This document shows positions 1 to 8,731 of a stretch of 64,000 nt of DNA, piece by piece. This DNA is from Flavobacteriaceae bacterium LYZ1037. Its GTDB lineage: Bacteria; Bacteroidota; Bacteroidia; Flavobacteriales; Flavobacteriaceae. The stretch is from positions 496,001 to 560,000 of the forward strand of contig QFWS01000001.1 of the NCBI GenBank assembly GCA_003144015.1, written 5' to 3'. The first letter of the stretch is position 1, and the number at the start of each line of letters is the position of its first letter. Both the position numbers and the translations under genes were made by a program. The notes beneath the pieces were generated by a model that saw only the letters and a list, made by a program, of their open reading frames with translations, made no database searches and was not told the origin of the DNA.

Positions 1-62
1 TCAGACTGACATAGTGATTTGGGTTTTGATTGTGGTTGAAATTTTTATAGTTAGGAAAAAGA

Positions 63-199
63 GATGCTTCGATAGGCTCAGACTGACAATAACTATTGCT
101 AGCTGTCATTGCGAACGTAGTGAAGCAATCTGTCATTAAAATTGTTCTCAGTTTCATGAGATTGCCACGTCACTCCTTCGTCGTTTCTCGCAATGACAG
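63..199. repeat. Flavobacterial intergenic palindromic repeat
   Basis: Two dispersed repeat types lie upstream of the first glycosyltransferase. At 63-88 is a 'gcttcgataggctcagactg' element; its end also appears at position 1. At 104-199 an imperfect inverted repeat opens with TGTCATTGCGA and closes with TCGCAATGACA, with GAAGCAATCT and AGATTGCCACGTC inside. The same type recurs at 10201-10303. Such TGTCATTGCGA...TCGCAATGACA elements are common between genes in this group; their function is not known to me. Confidence 0.6.
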
Positions 200-248
200 G
201 TATAAAGTAATGACGATAAAAATTAAAAATAGAGAATAAATTAAGGTA

Positions 249-1346
249 TTGAATAAAAACATCCTCATAGTAACCTCCGAATTCCCTCCACAACCTGGAG
301 GTATCGGCTATCACGCGTTTAACCTTGCTGAACAGCTTCAGATGCATGGCTATGGTGTGACTGTTTTAGCAGACCAACGTTCAAAATCGGGTGAGGAAGA
401 ATTGGGTTTTGATAAGTCACTTGCCTTTCAAATAAAACGAGTATCCTGGAAGTCTATTCGGATTTTGATGTATCTGGAACGTCTGGTTTTACTTTTTAGG
501 TTGATTAAAACCAACGAGGTGGTTTTAGCTTCAGGAAAATTTTCCTTGTGGATGGTAGCTTTTGTGAGTTTGTTTTATAAGAAACACTATCTAGCAGTGA
601 TTCATGGTTCTGAGGTGAATTTTAAAAAGTACCTTCTAAAAAAGAGTATTGAAAGCGCCTTAAAACGATTTTCCACCATCATAGCAGTGTCGCAGTACAC
701 ACAAAGTCTGGTTTCGCATTTAAACCTCAATACCATAGTGATTCCCAATGGGTATGATGTTAAAAAGTGGCAAACGGTGGTTCCTGTCCATGGAGCCCTT
801 CAGGGATATCCCCAACTCATGACTGTTGGGAATGTTACTCAAAGGAAAGGTCAGCTACAGGTGATTAAACACTTACCACAACTCTTGAAGATTTATCCGA
901 AAATTCAGTATCATTGTGTGGGATTACCAACAGAAGCAAAAAGGTTTAAACAAATAGCGAAAGACTTAGGTGTAGCTAAGCACGTTGTTTTTCATGGTCG
1001 TCTCGAGGATACCGAATTACAAGCTTTGTTGCAGGTTATGGACGTGTTTGTGATGTTAAGTACCGAAACAGCATCAGGCGATGTGGAAGGTTTTGGAATG
1101 GCACTCATAGAAGCTAATGCTTTGGGAATACCAAGCATAGGCTCTAAGGGCTGTGGCATTGAAGATGCCATTTTAGATGGGAAATCGGGATGTCTGGTAG
1201 CTCATGGAAATGCATCAGAATTTCAAGACGCTTTAAAAAACATTTTAGAGGCTCATGAGACCTATAAAATAGAAGCTAAAAAATGGGCAGACACCCATAG
1301 ATGGGAAGATGTTATAAAGACTTATATCAAGATTATTGAAGCATAA
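249..1346 (+). CDS. Glycosyltransferase family 4 protein
   Basis: Probable GT-B retaining glycosyltransferase of 365 residues, full length for GT4, expected to add one sugar to a lipid-linked polysaccharide repeat at the cytoplasmic face of the inner membrane. The N-terminal domain has the donor-side glycine loop PGGIG (residues 16-20) and the C-terminal domain has the EX7E motif (E280 and E288, in EGFGMALIEA). A conserved 'GNVTQRKG' start of the second Rossmann fold lies between. Translation starts at TTG; no ATG fits the conserved N-terminus. It is the first of four co-directional polysaccharide genes. Donor and acceptor sugars cannot be read from the sequence. Confidence 0.9.
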   Translation: MNKNILIVTSEFPPQPGGIGYHAFNLAEQLQMHGYGVTVLADQRSKSGEEELGFDKSLAFQIKRVSWKSIRILMYLERLVLLFRLIKTNEVVLASGKFSLWMVAFVSLFYKKHYLAVIHGSEVNFKKYLLKKSIESALKRFSTIIAVSQYTQSLVSHLNLNTIVIPNGYDVKKWQTVVPVHGALQGYPQLMTVGNVTQRKGQLQVIKHLPQLLKIYPKIQYHCVGLPTEAKRFKQIAKDLGVAKHVVFHGRLEDTELQALLQVMDVFVMLSTETASGDVEGFGMALIEANALGIPSIGSKGCGIEDAILDGKSGCLVAHGNASEFQDALKNILEAHETYKIEAKKWADTHRWEDVIKTYIKIIEA

Positions 1347-1462
1347 GAGATGAATCGAACATGATCAAAATTTTATCACCCAAAGAAATGATTAAATGCG
1401 AATAGCATGCCTGTACTGAGTCAAGTCGAAGTATGACCATTAAAAGGCAATAAAAAAAGCAG

Positions 1463-2590
1463 ATGAAACTGGCCATTATATCACATACCGAACATTATAA
1501 AGCCCCAGATGGCACCATCGTTGGTTGGGGCCCTACCATTACGGAAATCAATCACCTCTTAGAGATTTTTGATACCATTTATCATGTGGCCATGTTACAT
1601 GACACCGAAGCCCCTCCAAGTGCTCTGCCGTATCTGTCTAATAAAGTGGTTTTTATACCCTTACCTGCTTTAGGTGGCCAAAGCATAATATCTAAAATAG
1701 AACTTGTTTGGAAGGCACCTAAAGTATTACGAATTATTAATCGGACTTTAAAACAGGTTGATTGGTTCCAGTTTCGAGCGCCTACGGGCATGGGCGTGTA
1801 TGTGATTCCCTTTCTAAGTCTTTGTGTTAAGACACCCGGTTGGTTTAAGTATGCAGGGAATTGGAATCAAGAACATCCACCATGGGGCTATAGATTACAA
1901 CGCTGGATGTTGAAACAGCAATCTAGGAAGGTGACCATCAATGGGAGTTGGAACCATCAACCCAAACACTGTATCACTTTTGAAAATCCCTGCTTAACAA
2001 ATGCGGAACTTGATGAAGGGTTAAAACTAGGGAAAGAAAAATCCTTAGAAGGTCTTATTAATGTCTGTTATGTAGGGCGTTTAGAAAGGCCTAAAGGTGT
2101 CGAGCGAATCATTCAAGCCATGGCAGGGCTTACAGTTTTAGAAAAACAACGCATTGGAGTGGTGCATTTGGTAGGGGATGGTCCAGAAAAAACCTATTTT
2201 GAGGAGCTAAGCAAAACAGCTGGGGTGACATTTAAATTTCACAGCTTTTTACCAAGACAGGAAGTCTTCGATATTTATAGAGCGTGTCAAGTCTATTTAA
2301 TGCCCACCACAGCATCAGAAGGCTTTCCAAAAGCTATTGCTGAAGCCATGAATTTTGGATGCCTGCCCATCGTCTCTAATATTTCATCGATTGGACAATA
2401 TATTAAACACATGGAAACTGGGATTTGTTTGGATGAAGTGACTAGTGAAAAAATGCTAAAGGAAATAAAAGAGTTATTACAAGTAGATGATGAGAATTAT
2501 CAAAACATATTACAAAACCAAAGAGAAATTGTTGAAAAATTTAGTTTTAATTATTACAATCATAGAATAAATACTGATATAATCTTTTGA
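1463..2590 (+). CDS. Glycosyltransferase family 4 protein
   Basis: A second GT4-type enzyme of 375 residues. The C-terminal half is typical: VGRLERPKG at the start of the nucleotide-sugar domain and an EX7E pair at E286/E294 (EGFPKAIAE). The N-terminal half lacks the usual GGxG loop and instead has GTIVGWGPTITEI near residues 17-29, so the acceptor side is divergent. Its TGA overlaps the next gene's TTG start by 4 nt, implying translational coupling with the polymerase gene. The 116 nt gap upstream holds a degenerate dispersed repeat fragment (about 1411-1437). Substrate unknown. Confidence 0.88.
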   Translation: MKLAIISHTEHYKAPDGTIVGWGPTITEINHLLEIFDTIYHVAMLHDTEAPPSALPYLSNKVVFIPLPALGGQSIISKIELVWKAPKVLRIINRTLKQVDWFQFRAPTGMGVYVIPFLSLCVKTPGWFKYAGNWNQEHPPWGYRLQRWMLKQQSRKVTINGSWNHQPKHCITFENPCLTNAELDEGLKLGKEKSLEGLINVCYVGRLERPKGVERIIQAMAGLTVLEKQRIGVVHLVGDGPEKTYFEELSKTAGVTFKFHSFLPRQEVFDIYRACQVYLMPTTASEGFPKAIAEAMNFGCLPIVSNISSIGQYIKHMETGICLDEVTSEKMLKEIKELLQVDDENYQNILQNQREIVEKFSFNYYNHRINTDIIF

Positions 2591-3960
2591 GAGTAGCCAT
2601 TCCCAAATACAACCAAGAAAGTTACATAGCCTTAATAGGAGTACATGTGCTTATGGGTATTCTGTTATTCATGTCTAGACCTCTGTCTAAACCGATATTT
2701 CTGATACTAATGGTTTATTTTATTGGACGCATTATTTTGGCACATGATAAGAATAAAACAAAAGAAATACTTTTGGCATCGGCCTATTTTGTAGGAGCAG
2801 AAGTCTTATTCCGGATGACCAAGGCTGGTGTTTCTTATGAAGCATCAAAATATTTAGTAATCTTGTTCATGGCAATGGGCATGTTTTACAAAGGCATATC
2901 AGGTAAGAGTTATCCTTATTTTATCTATTTAATTCTTCTAGTGCCAGCCATTGTGGTCGCTTCTGTAACCCTAACTTTTGACGCCAAATTCCGTTCGAAC
3001 ATAGCCTTTGTTTTAAGTGGCCCGGTTTGTTTGGGCATGGCAGCTTTGTATTGTTACGATAGGAAAGTGAGTCAGAAATTGCTCATGGAGATTTTATTAT
3101 ATATGGCATTACCTATAGTAACTTTAACGGTCTATTTATTTCTTTACACACCCAGTGTTAAAGACATATTATCTAGTACGGCATCTAACTCAGCTACCTC
3201 GGGAGGTTTTGGTCCCAATCAGGTAGCAACAGCCCTTGGTTTAGGGATGTTTATTATGATTGTTCGGCTGTTCTTAAGATCTCCGAGTTTGGGACTAAAA
3301 ATATTGAATATGGTTATTTTTGTTGCTATGTCCTTTAGGGCCTTTGTCACCTTTAGTCGAGGAGGTATTATTGCGGCTGTAATAGTAACGGCTGCTTTTT
3401 TGTGGACCCTATTTTTTCAATCCACAGCCAAACAAAAAAATCAAATCATGGGTTCTTTAATCTTGTTTGTGATGGCAGCTTTAATATCTTGGGTCGTGAG
3501 TTCAAATCAAACTGGGGGCTTATTAGACAAACGTTATGCCAATGAAGATGCTCAGGGGAGAGAGAAACAAGATTTGGCAACGGGTCGAGTAGATATCTTT
3601 ATGGATGAAATGGATGGCTTTTTAAGCAGTCCCTTTTTGGGAGTAGGTGCTAGTAGAACAAAGAACATGCGAGTAGAAGAAGGGATTGGGCATTTGCCTT
3701 CACATAATGAAATTGGACGATTATTGTCAGAGCATGGACTGTTAGGAATCTTTGCTTTATTGATATTAATTTTTAAACCTTTAGGTTATAGAAGTGGAAA
3801 TAAAAAAAATATCTTCTTTTATGCTTTTCTAGCCTTTTGGTTCGCTACCATCAACCATTCAGGCATGCGTATTGCAGCCCCATCTTTTATTTATGCCTTA
3901 GCATTATTAAATATAACTCATGAAAAACGTCCTGTACATAGGAAACAAATTAAATCATAA
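2587..3960 (+). CDS. O-antigen ligase / polymerase (Wzy-like) membrane protein
   Basis: Polytopic inner-membrane protein of 457 residues with about a dozen hydrophobic segments, matching the O-antigen ligase/polymerase (Wzy_C) family that joins lipid-linked repeat units in the periplasm. The diagnostic periplasmic loop lies near residues 350-385: GVGASRTKN...LPSHNEIGRLLSEHG, with the conserved His/Asn followed by a final TM pair. An upstream FSRGG element (about residue 257) is also typical. It starts at TTG inside the previous gene's stop, and its 3' end overlaps the next gene by 41 nt, so the three genes form one operon. Polymerase and ligase cannot be separated by sequence alone. Confidence 0.85.
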   Translation: MRVAIPKYNQESYIALIGVHVLMGILLFMSRPLSKPIFLILMVYFIGRIILAHDKNKTKEILLASAYFVGAEVLFRMTKAGVSYEASKYLVILFMAMGMFYKGISGKSYPYFIYLILLVPAIVVASVTLTFDAKFRSNIAFVLSGPVCLGMAALYCYDRKVSQKLLMEILLYMALPIVTLTVYLFLYTPSVKDILSSTASNSATSGGFGPNQVATALGLGMFIMIVRLFLRSPSLGLKILNMVIFVAMSFRAFVTFSRGGIIAAVIVTAAFLWTLFFQSTAKQKNQIMGSLILFVMAALISWVVSSNQTGGLLDKRYANEDAQGREKQDLATGRVDIFMDEMDGFLSSPFLGVGASRTKNMRVEEGIGHLPSHNEIGRLLSEHGLLGIFALLILIFKPLGYRSGNKKNIFFYAFLAFWFATINHSGMRIAAPSFIYALALLNITHEKRPVHRKQIKS

Positions 3961-4930
3961 ACGAAGTAATGTGTCTTCGATTAGTGTCTTAGGACCCATG
4001 TTGGAACATGAAGGCTTTAACATGAGGTATGCATCTGTGTATCCAAATAAAATTAGACGCATGCTGGACATGCTTTGGTGCTGTTTCAAGTATAGAAAAA
4101 CCACAGATGTAGTATTAATAGACACCTACAGTACTTTAAACTTTTACTATGCCCTTTTAGTCAGTCAGCTTTGTCGCTTATTAGACCTAAAATATGTGCC
4201 CAGTCTCAATGGAGGAAATTTACCCATGCGTTTAGATAAGAATCCAAGGTTGAGTCGCATCATCTTTAAGCCAGCCTATAAATTGATATCGCCATCCATC
4301 TATTTAAAAGAGGCTTTTGAAGCTCATGGCTATAAAAAAGTCGTGTATATTCCCAATAGTTTAGAAATGGACCAGTACTCCTTCCAAGTAAAAAAACTTG
4401 AGGAAGTGAAACTCTTGTGGGTGCGCTCGTTTTCTAATATTTATAACCCCACACTCGCAGTAAAAATACTAAAAGCCTTACAGGACGAAGGTTTAAAAGC
4501 TAGTTTATGTATGGTGGGGCCAGATTCTGATGGCTCTTTAGAGGATGTAAAACAACTGGCTAAGAGTTTAGAGGTGTCTGTAACAATTACAGGGAAACTT
4601 CCAAAAAAGGACTGGTTGGCTCTGGCTAAAGACTATAACATCTTTATTAACACCACCAATTTCGATAATATGCCCGTAAGCGTTATAGAAGCTATGGCTT
4701 TAGGACTCCCAGTGGTCTCCACCAATGTAGGAGGCTTGCCATTTCTTTTAAAACATGAAAAAGACAGCCTATTAGTGCCCCCTGATGATGTTGAGGCTTT
4801 TGTAGTAGCCATCAAGCAACTGATGAATAACCCGGTAGCCAGTAGAGCCATGGCCTTTAACGCTAGAAAAAAAGTAGAGCAATTCGATTGGGAACTGGTA
4901 AAACAACAATGGTTTAAATTACTTAGTTAA
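3920..4930 (+). CDS. Glycosyltransferase family 4 protein
   Basis: Third GT4 enzyme (336 residues), short for the family, with a compact N-terminal domain (GNKLNHKRSNVSSIS near residue 8). The second domain begins at LLWVRSFSNIYNP and carries the motif SVIEAMALGLPVVSTNVGG, with the conserved glutamate that contacts the nucleotide-sugar ribose. It starts 41 nt inside the polymerase gene in another frame, a strong sign of co-translation. It is the last gene of the cluster before the tandem repeat array. Linkage specificity is unknown. Confidence 0.88.
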   Translation: MKNVLYIGNKLNHKRSNVSSISVLGPMLEHEGFNMRYASVYPNKIRRMLDMLWCCFKYRKTTDVVLIDTYSTLNFYYALLVSQLCRLLDLKYVPSLNGGNLPMRLDKNPRLSRIIFKPAYKLISPSIYLKEAFEAHGYKKVVYIPNSLEMDQYSFQVKKLEEVKLLWVRSFSNIYNPTLAVKILKALQDEGLKASLCMVGPDSDGSLEDVKQLAKSLEVSVTITGKLPKKDWLALAKDYNIFINTTNFDNMPVSVIEAMALGLPVVSTNVGGLPFLLKHEKDSLLVPPDDVEAFVVAIKQLMNNPVASRAMAFNARKKVEQFDWELVKQQWFKLLS

Positions 4931-4957
4931 AATTAAAACATCATAACAAGCTCATCC

Positions 4958-6730
4958 CTTCAGATGAAAATTGAACAAACGTTAAGCAGATGCATTAACA
5001 TTAAATCAAAACGAATTTTATCTAAAAATCAATACGGCCTACTTTTAGTTTTTGTAGTAAAACAAATAAAAACAGCTGTGGCTGGTAGTGGAGGATGGCC
5101 TAGCGCAGCGTTTGCCATCAGCATGAAAAGGTTTTTAAGCAGTTTTCAAGAAAACTAAAATCAGCCTAGATTTTTTTGGTTCGTTTTTTCATCGATGGAA
5201 AAAATGAATGTACTAAGTGTTAAAAAATAGTCCAGTAGACTATTTTAATGAAGGTACTAGCTGGCGCGAGGATATTAGTAGCAATAATATATAAAGAAGG
5301 TCTAGACGGAGGGTTTGAAAATAACACTTCAGATGAAGATTGAACAAACGTTAAGCAGATGCATTAACATTAAATCAAAACGAATTTTATCTAAAAATCA
5401 ATACGGCCTACTTTTAGTTTTTGTAGTAAAACAAATAAAAACAGCTGTGGCTGGTAGTGGAGGATGGCCTAGCGCAGCGTTTGCCATCAGCATGAAAAGG
5501 TTTTTAAGCAGTTTTCAAGAAAACTAAAATCAGCCTAGATTTTTTTGGTTCGTTTTTTCATCGATGGAAAAAAATGAAAGTACTAAGTGTTAAAAAATAG
5601 TCCAGTTGACTATTTTAATGAAGGTACGAGCTGGCGCGAGGATATTAGTAGCAATAATATATAAAGAAGGTCTAGACGGAGGGTTTGAAAATAACACTTC
5701 AGATGAAAATTGAACAAACGTTAAGCAGATATATTAACATTAAATCAAAACGAATTTTATCTAAAAATCAATACGGCCTACTTTTAGTTTTTGTAGTAAA
5801 ACAAATAAAAACAGCTGTGGCTGGCAGTGGAGGATGGCCTAGCGCAGCGTTTGCCATCCGCATGAAAAGGTTTTTAAGCAGTTTTCAAGAAAACTAAAAT
5901 CAGCCTAGATTTTTTTGGTTCGTTTTTTCATCTATGGAAAAAATGAATGCACTAAGTGTTAAAAAATAGTCCAGTTGACTATTTTAATGAAGGTGCTAGC
6001 TGGCGCGAGGATATTAATAGCAATAATTATAAAAGAGATCTAGACGGAGGGTTTGAAAATAACACTTCAGATGAAGATTGAACAAACGTTAAGCAGATGC
6101 ATTAACATTAAATCAAAACGAATTTAATCTAAATATCAATACGGCCTACTTTTAGTTTTTGTAGTAAAACAAATAAAAACAGCTGTGGCTGGCAGTGGAG
6201 GATGGCCTAGCACAGCGTTTGCCATCCGCATGAAAAGGTTTTTAAGCAGTTTTCAAGAAAACTAAAATCAGCCTAGATTTTTTTGGTTCGTTTTTTCATC
6301 GATGGAAAAAATGAATGCACTAAGTGTTAAAAAATAGTCCAGTTGACTATTTTAATGAAGGTGCTAGCTGGCGCGAGGATATTAATAGCAATAATTATAA
6401 AAGAGATCTAGACGGAGGGTTTGAAAATAACACTTCAGATGAAGATTGAACAAACGTTAAGCAGATGCATTAACATTAAATCAAAACGAATTTAATCTAA
6501 ATATCAATACGGCCTACTTTTAGTTTTTGTAGTAAAACAAATAAAAACAGCTGTGGCTGGCAGTGGAGGATGGCCTAGCACAGCGTTTGCCATCCGCATG
6601 AAAAGGTTTTTAAGCAGTTTTCAAGAAAACTAAAATCAGCCTAGATTTTTTTGGTTCGTTTTTTCATCGATGGAAAAAATGAATGCACTAAGTGTTAAAA
6701 AATAGTCCAGTAGACTATTTTAGAGAAAGG
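4958..6730. repeat. Five tandem 368-370 bp repeat units
   Basis: Five head-to-tail copies; the same ATG occurs at 4964, 5333, 5703, 6071 and 6439, giving periods of 369, 370, 368 and 368 bp. Each unit holds a GC-rich hairpin (GGATGGC, about 14 nt, then GCCATCC; perfect in copies 3-5), a T-rich stretch, and a perfect 9-bp hairpin AAAATAGTC-(5 nt)-GACTATTTT. Copies 1-3 contain a 64-70 codon reading frame, but copies 4-5 share a premature TAA and other changes are amino-acid altering, so protein coding is doubtful. Copies 1/2 and 4/5 are the most alike, indicating stepwise duplication. Not CRISPR: there are no variable spacers. Confidence 0.9.
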
Positions 6731-6990
6731 ACTAGTCAGTATGTTGGATAAAAAAAGCAGTTAAATTGGAGGGTTTAAATTGTAAGTATGTTTAATAGAC
6801 GAGGCCACTAATGTAAATTATAAAAAAAAGCCATATTGGCTCCTCTCTTTAGATAAAGAGGGGTGGACAAACACAGTTTGGACGGGGAGTTTGAATGTAA
6901 GCATACATAAAAATGTAAACTGTAAAACTAACTTCCTGCCGACAAGCAAGCAACACCTGCCCGACTGAGCGATTCAGGCGTGGACAACCA
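6731..6990. other. Degenerate flank of the repeat array
   Basis: No gene is seen here. It holds a decayed unit end (ggagggttt at about 6769 and a related ggggagttt near 6885, resembling the inter-unit GGAGGGTTT), then two hairpins: AGCCATATTGGCT near 6829 and CCTCTCTTTAGATAAAGAGG near 6842. The second could terminate transcription from either side. Confidence 0.45.
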
Positions 6991-7203
6991 TCAACCTCCA
7001 TCTTTCCCATACTTAGCCTCCAACCGTGCGATAACATGTCTCTCATCAGCCATGAAATAATCACAATAGGCTTTTAAACTAACAAACTTGTGACTTGGTA
7101 ATTGATATTGAGCATTGATGTCGTGAATGTACTGACGAGCAGTTTTGGAGCAAACCCCATTAATTAGGGCAATGTCTTTTGTATATAGAAAGGCAACAAT
7201 CAT
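6991..7203 (-). CDS. Small HTH-like hypothetical protein
   Basis: A 70-residue protein I do not recognise as a named family. Its N-terminal half (FLYTKDIALINGVCSKTARQ) reads like a helix-turn-helix of the kind that recognises DNA or guides excision: a short helix, a 'G-C-S' turn, then a recognition-like helix with TARQYIHDI. The rest is charged and likely helical, with no membrane segment. It starts at ATG 7203 and points away from the 11-bp box array about 240 bp upstream, which could be its operator. It may be the remnant of a mobile element; function inferred only from residue pattern. Confidence 0.55.
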   Translation of the reverse strand: MIVAFLYTKDIALINGVCSKTARQYIHDINAQYQLPSHKFVSLKAYCDYFMADERHVIARLEAKYGKDGG

Positions 7204-7441
7204 AATTTTGAGAATTAAATATTAAACAATAAAAGTGGAAAGTGATTTTAACTATTTAAGAACAAACTAAATCTGATTATTAAACTTTGTTGGGGATAGT
7301 GTAAAAATAAACTCACAATTAACACGCCATTTCCGACATCCATTCTCACAATTTTTTGTTAAAAATCATCATGTAAACAGAGTACGGACCTGTCTGCACA
7401 CAAACAGGCAACTCACAGCCCGCAAACAAATACAGACGTCT

Positions 7442-7503
7442 CCTATAGTTCCCCTATGGTAACCCTATAGCAACCCTATGGATATCCTATGGTAGCCCTA
7501 TGG
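7442..7503. promoter_or_regulatory. Six CCTATRG boxes at 11-bp spacing
   Basis: CCTATAG or CCTATGG occurs at 7442, 7453, 7464, 7475, 7486 and 7497, each exactly 11 bp after the last, with unrelated 4-nt spacers. Spacing near one helical turn puts every box on the same face of DNA, as in iterons or cooperative operators. The array lies in the 630-bp gap between the divergent HTH-like gene (ends upstream at 7203) and the DUF6266-like gene (from 7834). Upstream, at about 7390-7410, is a CCTGT...ACAGG hairpin. Function is inferred. Confidence 0.8.
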
Positions 7504-7833
7504 AAATAGAAAAGGGTATAGAATGTTAACAAAGATGCATAAAACGGAAAAAAAGGTAACAAATCTGAGGCCTCTCGAATAAATAAAATCGTTACTGAAG
7601 TTTTCAATATAGACTAGAAGAACCCTCCAAATAACGGAAGTGTTTTCAAAACACAATAAATTCTCCAATAACTTGAAGCCAATGGATATAAGCAACTTGC
7701 TCGATGAGATAGGTCGACATATCAAAAACAAGTTCTAGAATATCTGTTGATAATAATTGTTTAATCAGTAATTAGTTATAGCTATAAAAATAAAAACACA
7801 AGTCTATAAATAATTACACAATACTTAGAAATC

Positions 7834-8583
7834 ATGGCAAAAGTGAAGTCATTATTTAATGTAGAAGGAACACTGGGAGAAGTGACTTTCTATAAAGATC
7901 AAGACGGATATAAAATCCGAAACAAAGGAGGAGTTAATAAAAAACGTATTTTAAACGATCCGGCCTTTGCAAGAACCAGAGAGAATCTCACCGAATTTGG
8001 AAATGCTGCTACCAGTGGTAAAATGCTGCGTAGAAGTATTGTCAGTCTCATGAATGATGCTAAAGACAATCGAGTAACTTCAAGATTAACTAAGGTAATG
8101 AGTAGGGTTAAAAATGAAGACACCACTTCAGCACGTGGAGAACGTAATGTAGCTACAGGTATTTTAACTCCTCTAGGAAAAGCCTGGTTAAAAGGATTTA
8201 ATTTTAATAAAAGAGCCATATTGGATTCGGTCCTGCAGGCATCTTATACCTTAAATCCGGCAACAGGTGAAGTGGAGATAGCCGATCTGGTTCCTATACA
8301 GCAATTAGAAATTCCAGAAGGGGCAACTCATGTAGATTTTATCTCTGGGTTTTTAAACTTAGATTTTGTGACTGGAGATAAGGACTTACAGGAAAGCAAC
8401 CTTGTAAATCTGCCCATCGATGCAACAATATCTACAGTGACCCTAACACCTACAGGTGTTCCAACGGGTGTTGGACAAAATTTTTATTTCTTAAAAGTAG
8501 CTTTTTATCAAGAAATAAATGCTGTGCAATACCCGCTTAACAATGGGGCATTTAACGCCTTACAACTTATAGAAGTTCTATAA
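7834..8583 (+). CDS. DUF6266-like hypothetical protein
   Basis: A 249-residue soluble protein. The N-terminus (GTLGEVTFYKDQDGYKIR, then NDPAFARTRENLTEFG) resembles DUF6266-type proteins of Bacteroidota, in which a 'G-x-L-G-x-x-x-x-Y' strand is followed by a helical segment. The second half is beta-rich with alternating hydrophobics. No signal peptide or catalytic motif is visible. Such genes are often near mobile or repeat-rich loci, and here it follows the 11-bp box array. A terminator follows at 8608-8636. Family assignment is moderate; function unknown. Confidence 0.6.
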   Translation: MAKVKSLFNVEGTLGEVTFYKDQDGYKIRNKGGVNKKRILNDPAFARTRENLTEFGNAATSGKMLRRSIVSLMNDAKDNRVTSRLTKVMSRVKNEDTTSARGERNVATGILTPLGKAWLKGFNFNKRAILDSVLQASYTLNPATGEVEIADLVPIQQLEIPEGATHVDFISGFLNLDFVTGDKDLQESNLVNLPIDATISTVTLTPTGVPTGVGQNFYFLKVAFYQEINAVQYPLNNGAFNALQLIEVL

Positions 8584-8607
8584 CTTGTTTGTTTTTAAAT
8601 GTTTTAA

Positions 8608-8636
8608 AGGACTGTCCGTTTGGGCAGTCTTTTTAT
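8608..8636 (+). terminator. Rho-independent terminator
   Basis: Hairpin GGACTGTCC-GTTT-GGGCAGTC followed by TTTTT, 25 nt after the DUF6266-like stop codon. It ends that transcript before the sugar transferase promoter. Confidence 0.8.
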
Positions 8637-8684
8637 TTCATAATGCCATCTATGACTATAGATAACAGACAACAACAAAAATAC

Positions 8685-8714
8685 TTGCATAATTTCTTTA
8701 ACTTACTATCTTTA
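8685..8714 (+). promoter_or_regulatory. Bacteroidota-type promoter
   Basis: TTG at 8685-8687 and TATCTTTA at 8707-8714 are separated by 19 bp, close to the TTG / TAnnTTTG consensus (last base differs). It lies 17 bp before the ATG of the sugar transferase gene. Confidence 0.6.
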
Positions 8715-8731
8715 CCTTATAAATCAATTAG

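Noticed and set aside
4958-6730. Three to five small proteins of about 64-70 residues
   Set aside because: The frame is stopped by the same TAA in copies 4 and 5 and the other differences change amino acids; repeat conservation is explained at DNA level.
4958-6730. CRISPR array
   Set aside because: Units are about 369 bp and whole units are alike; there are no short repeats with variable spacers and no cas genes.
7442-7503. CRISPR-like or microsatellite
   Set aside because: Only seven bases are conserved per 11-bp step and spacers differ; same-face phasing fits binding sites better.
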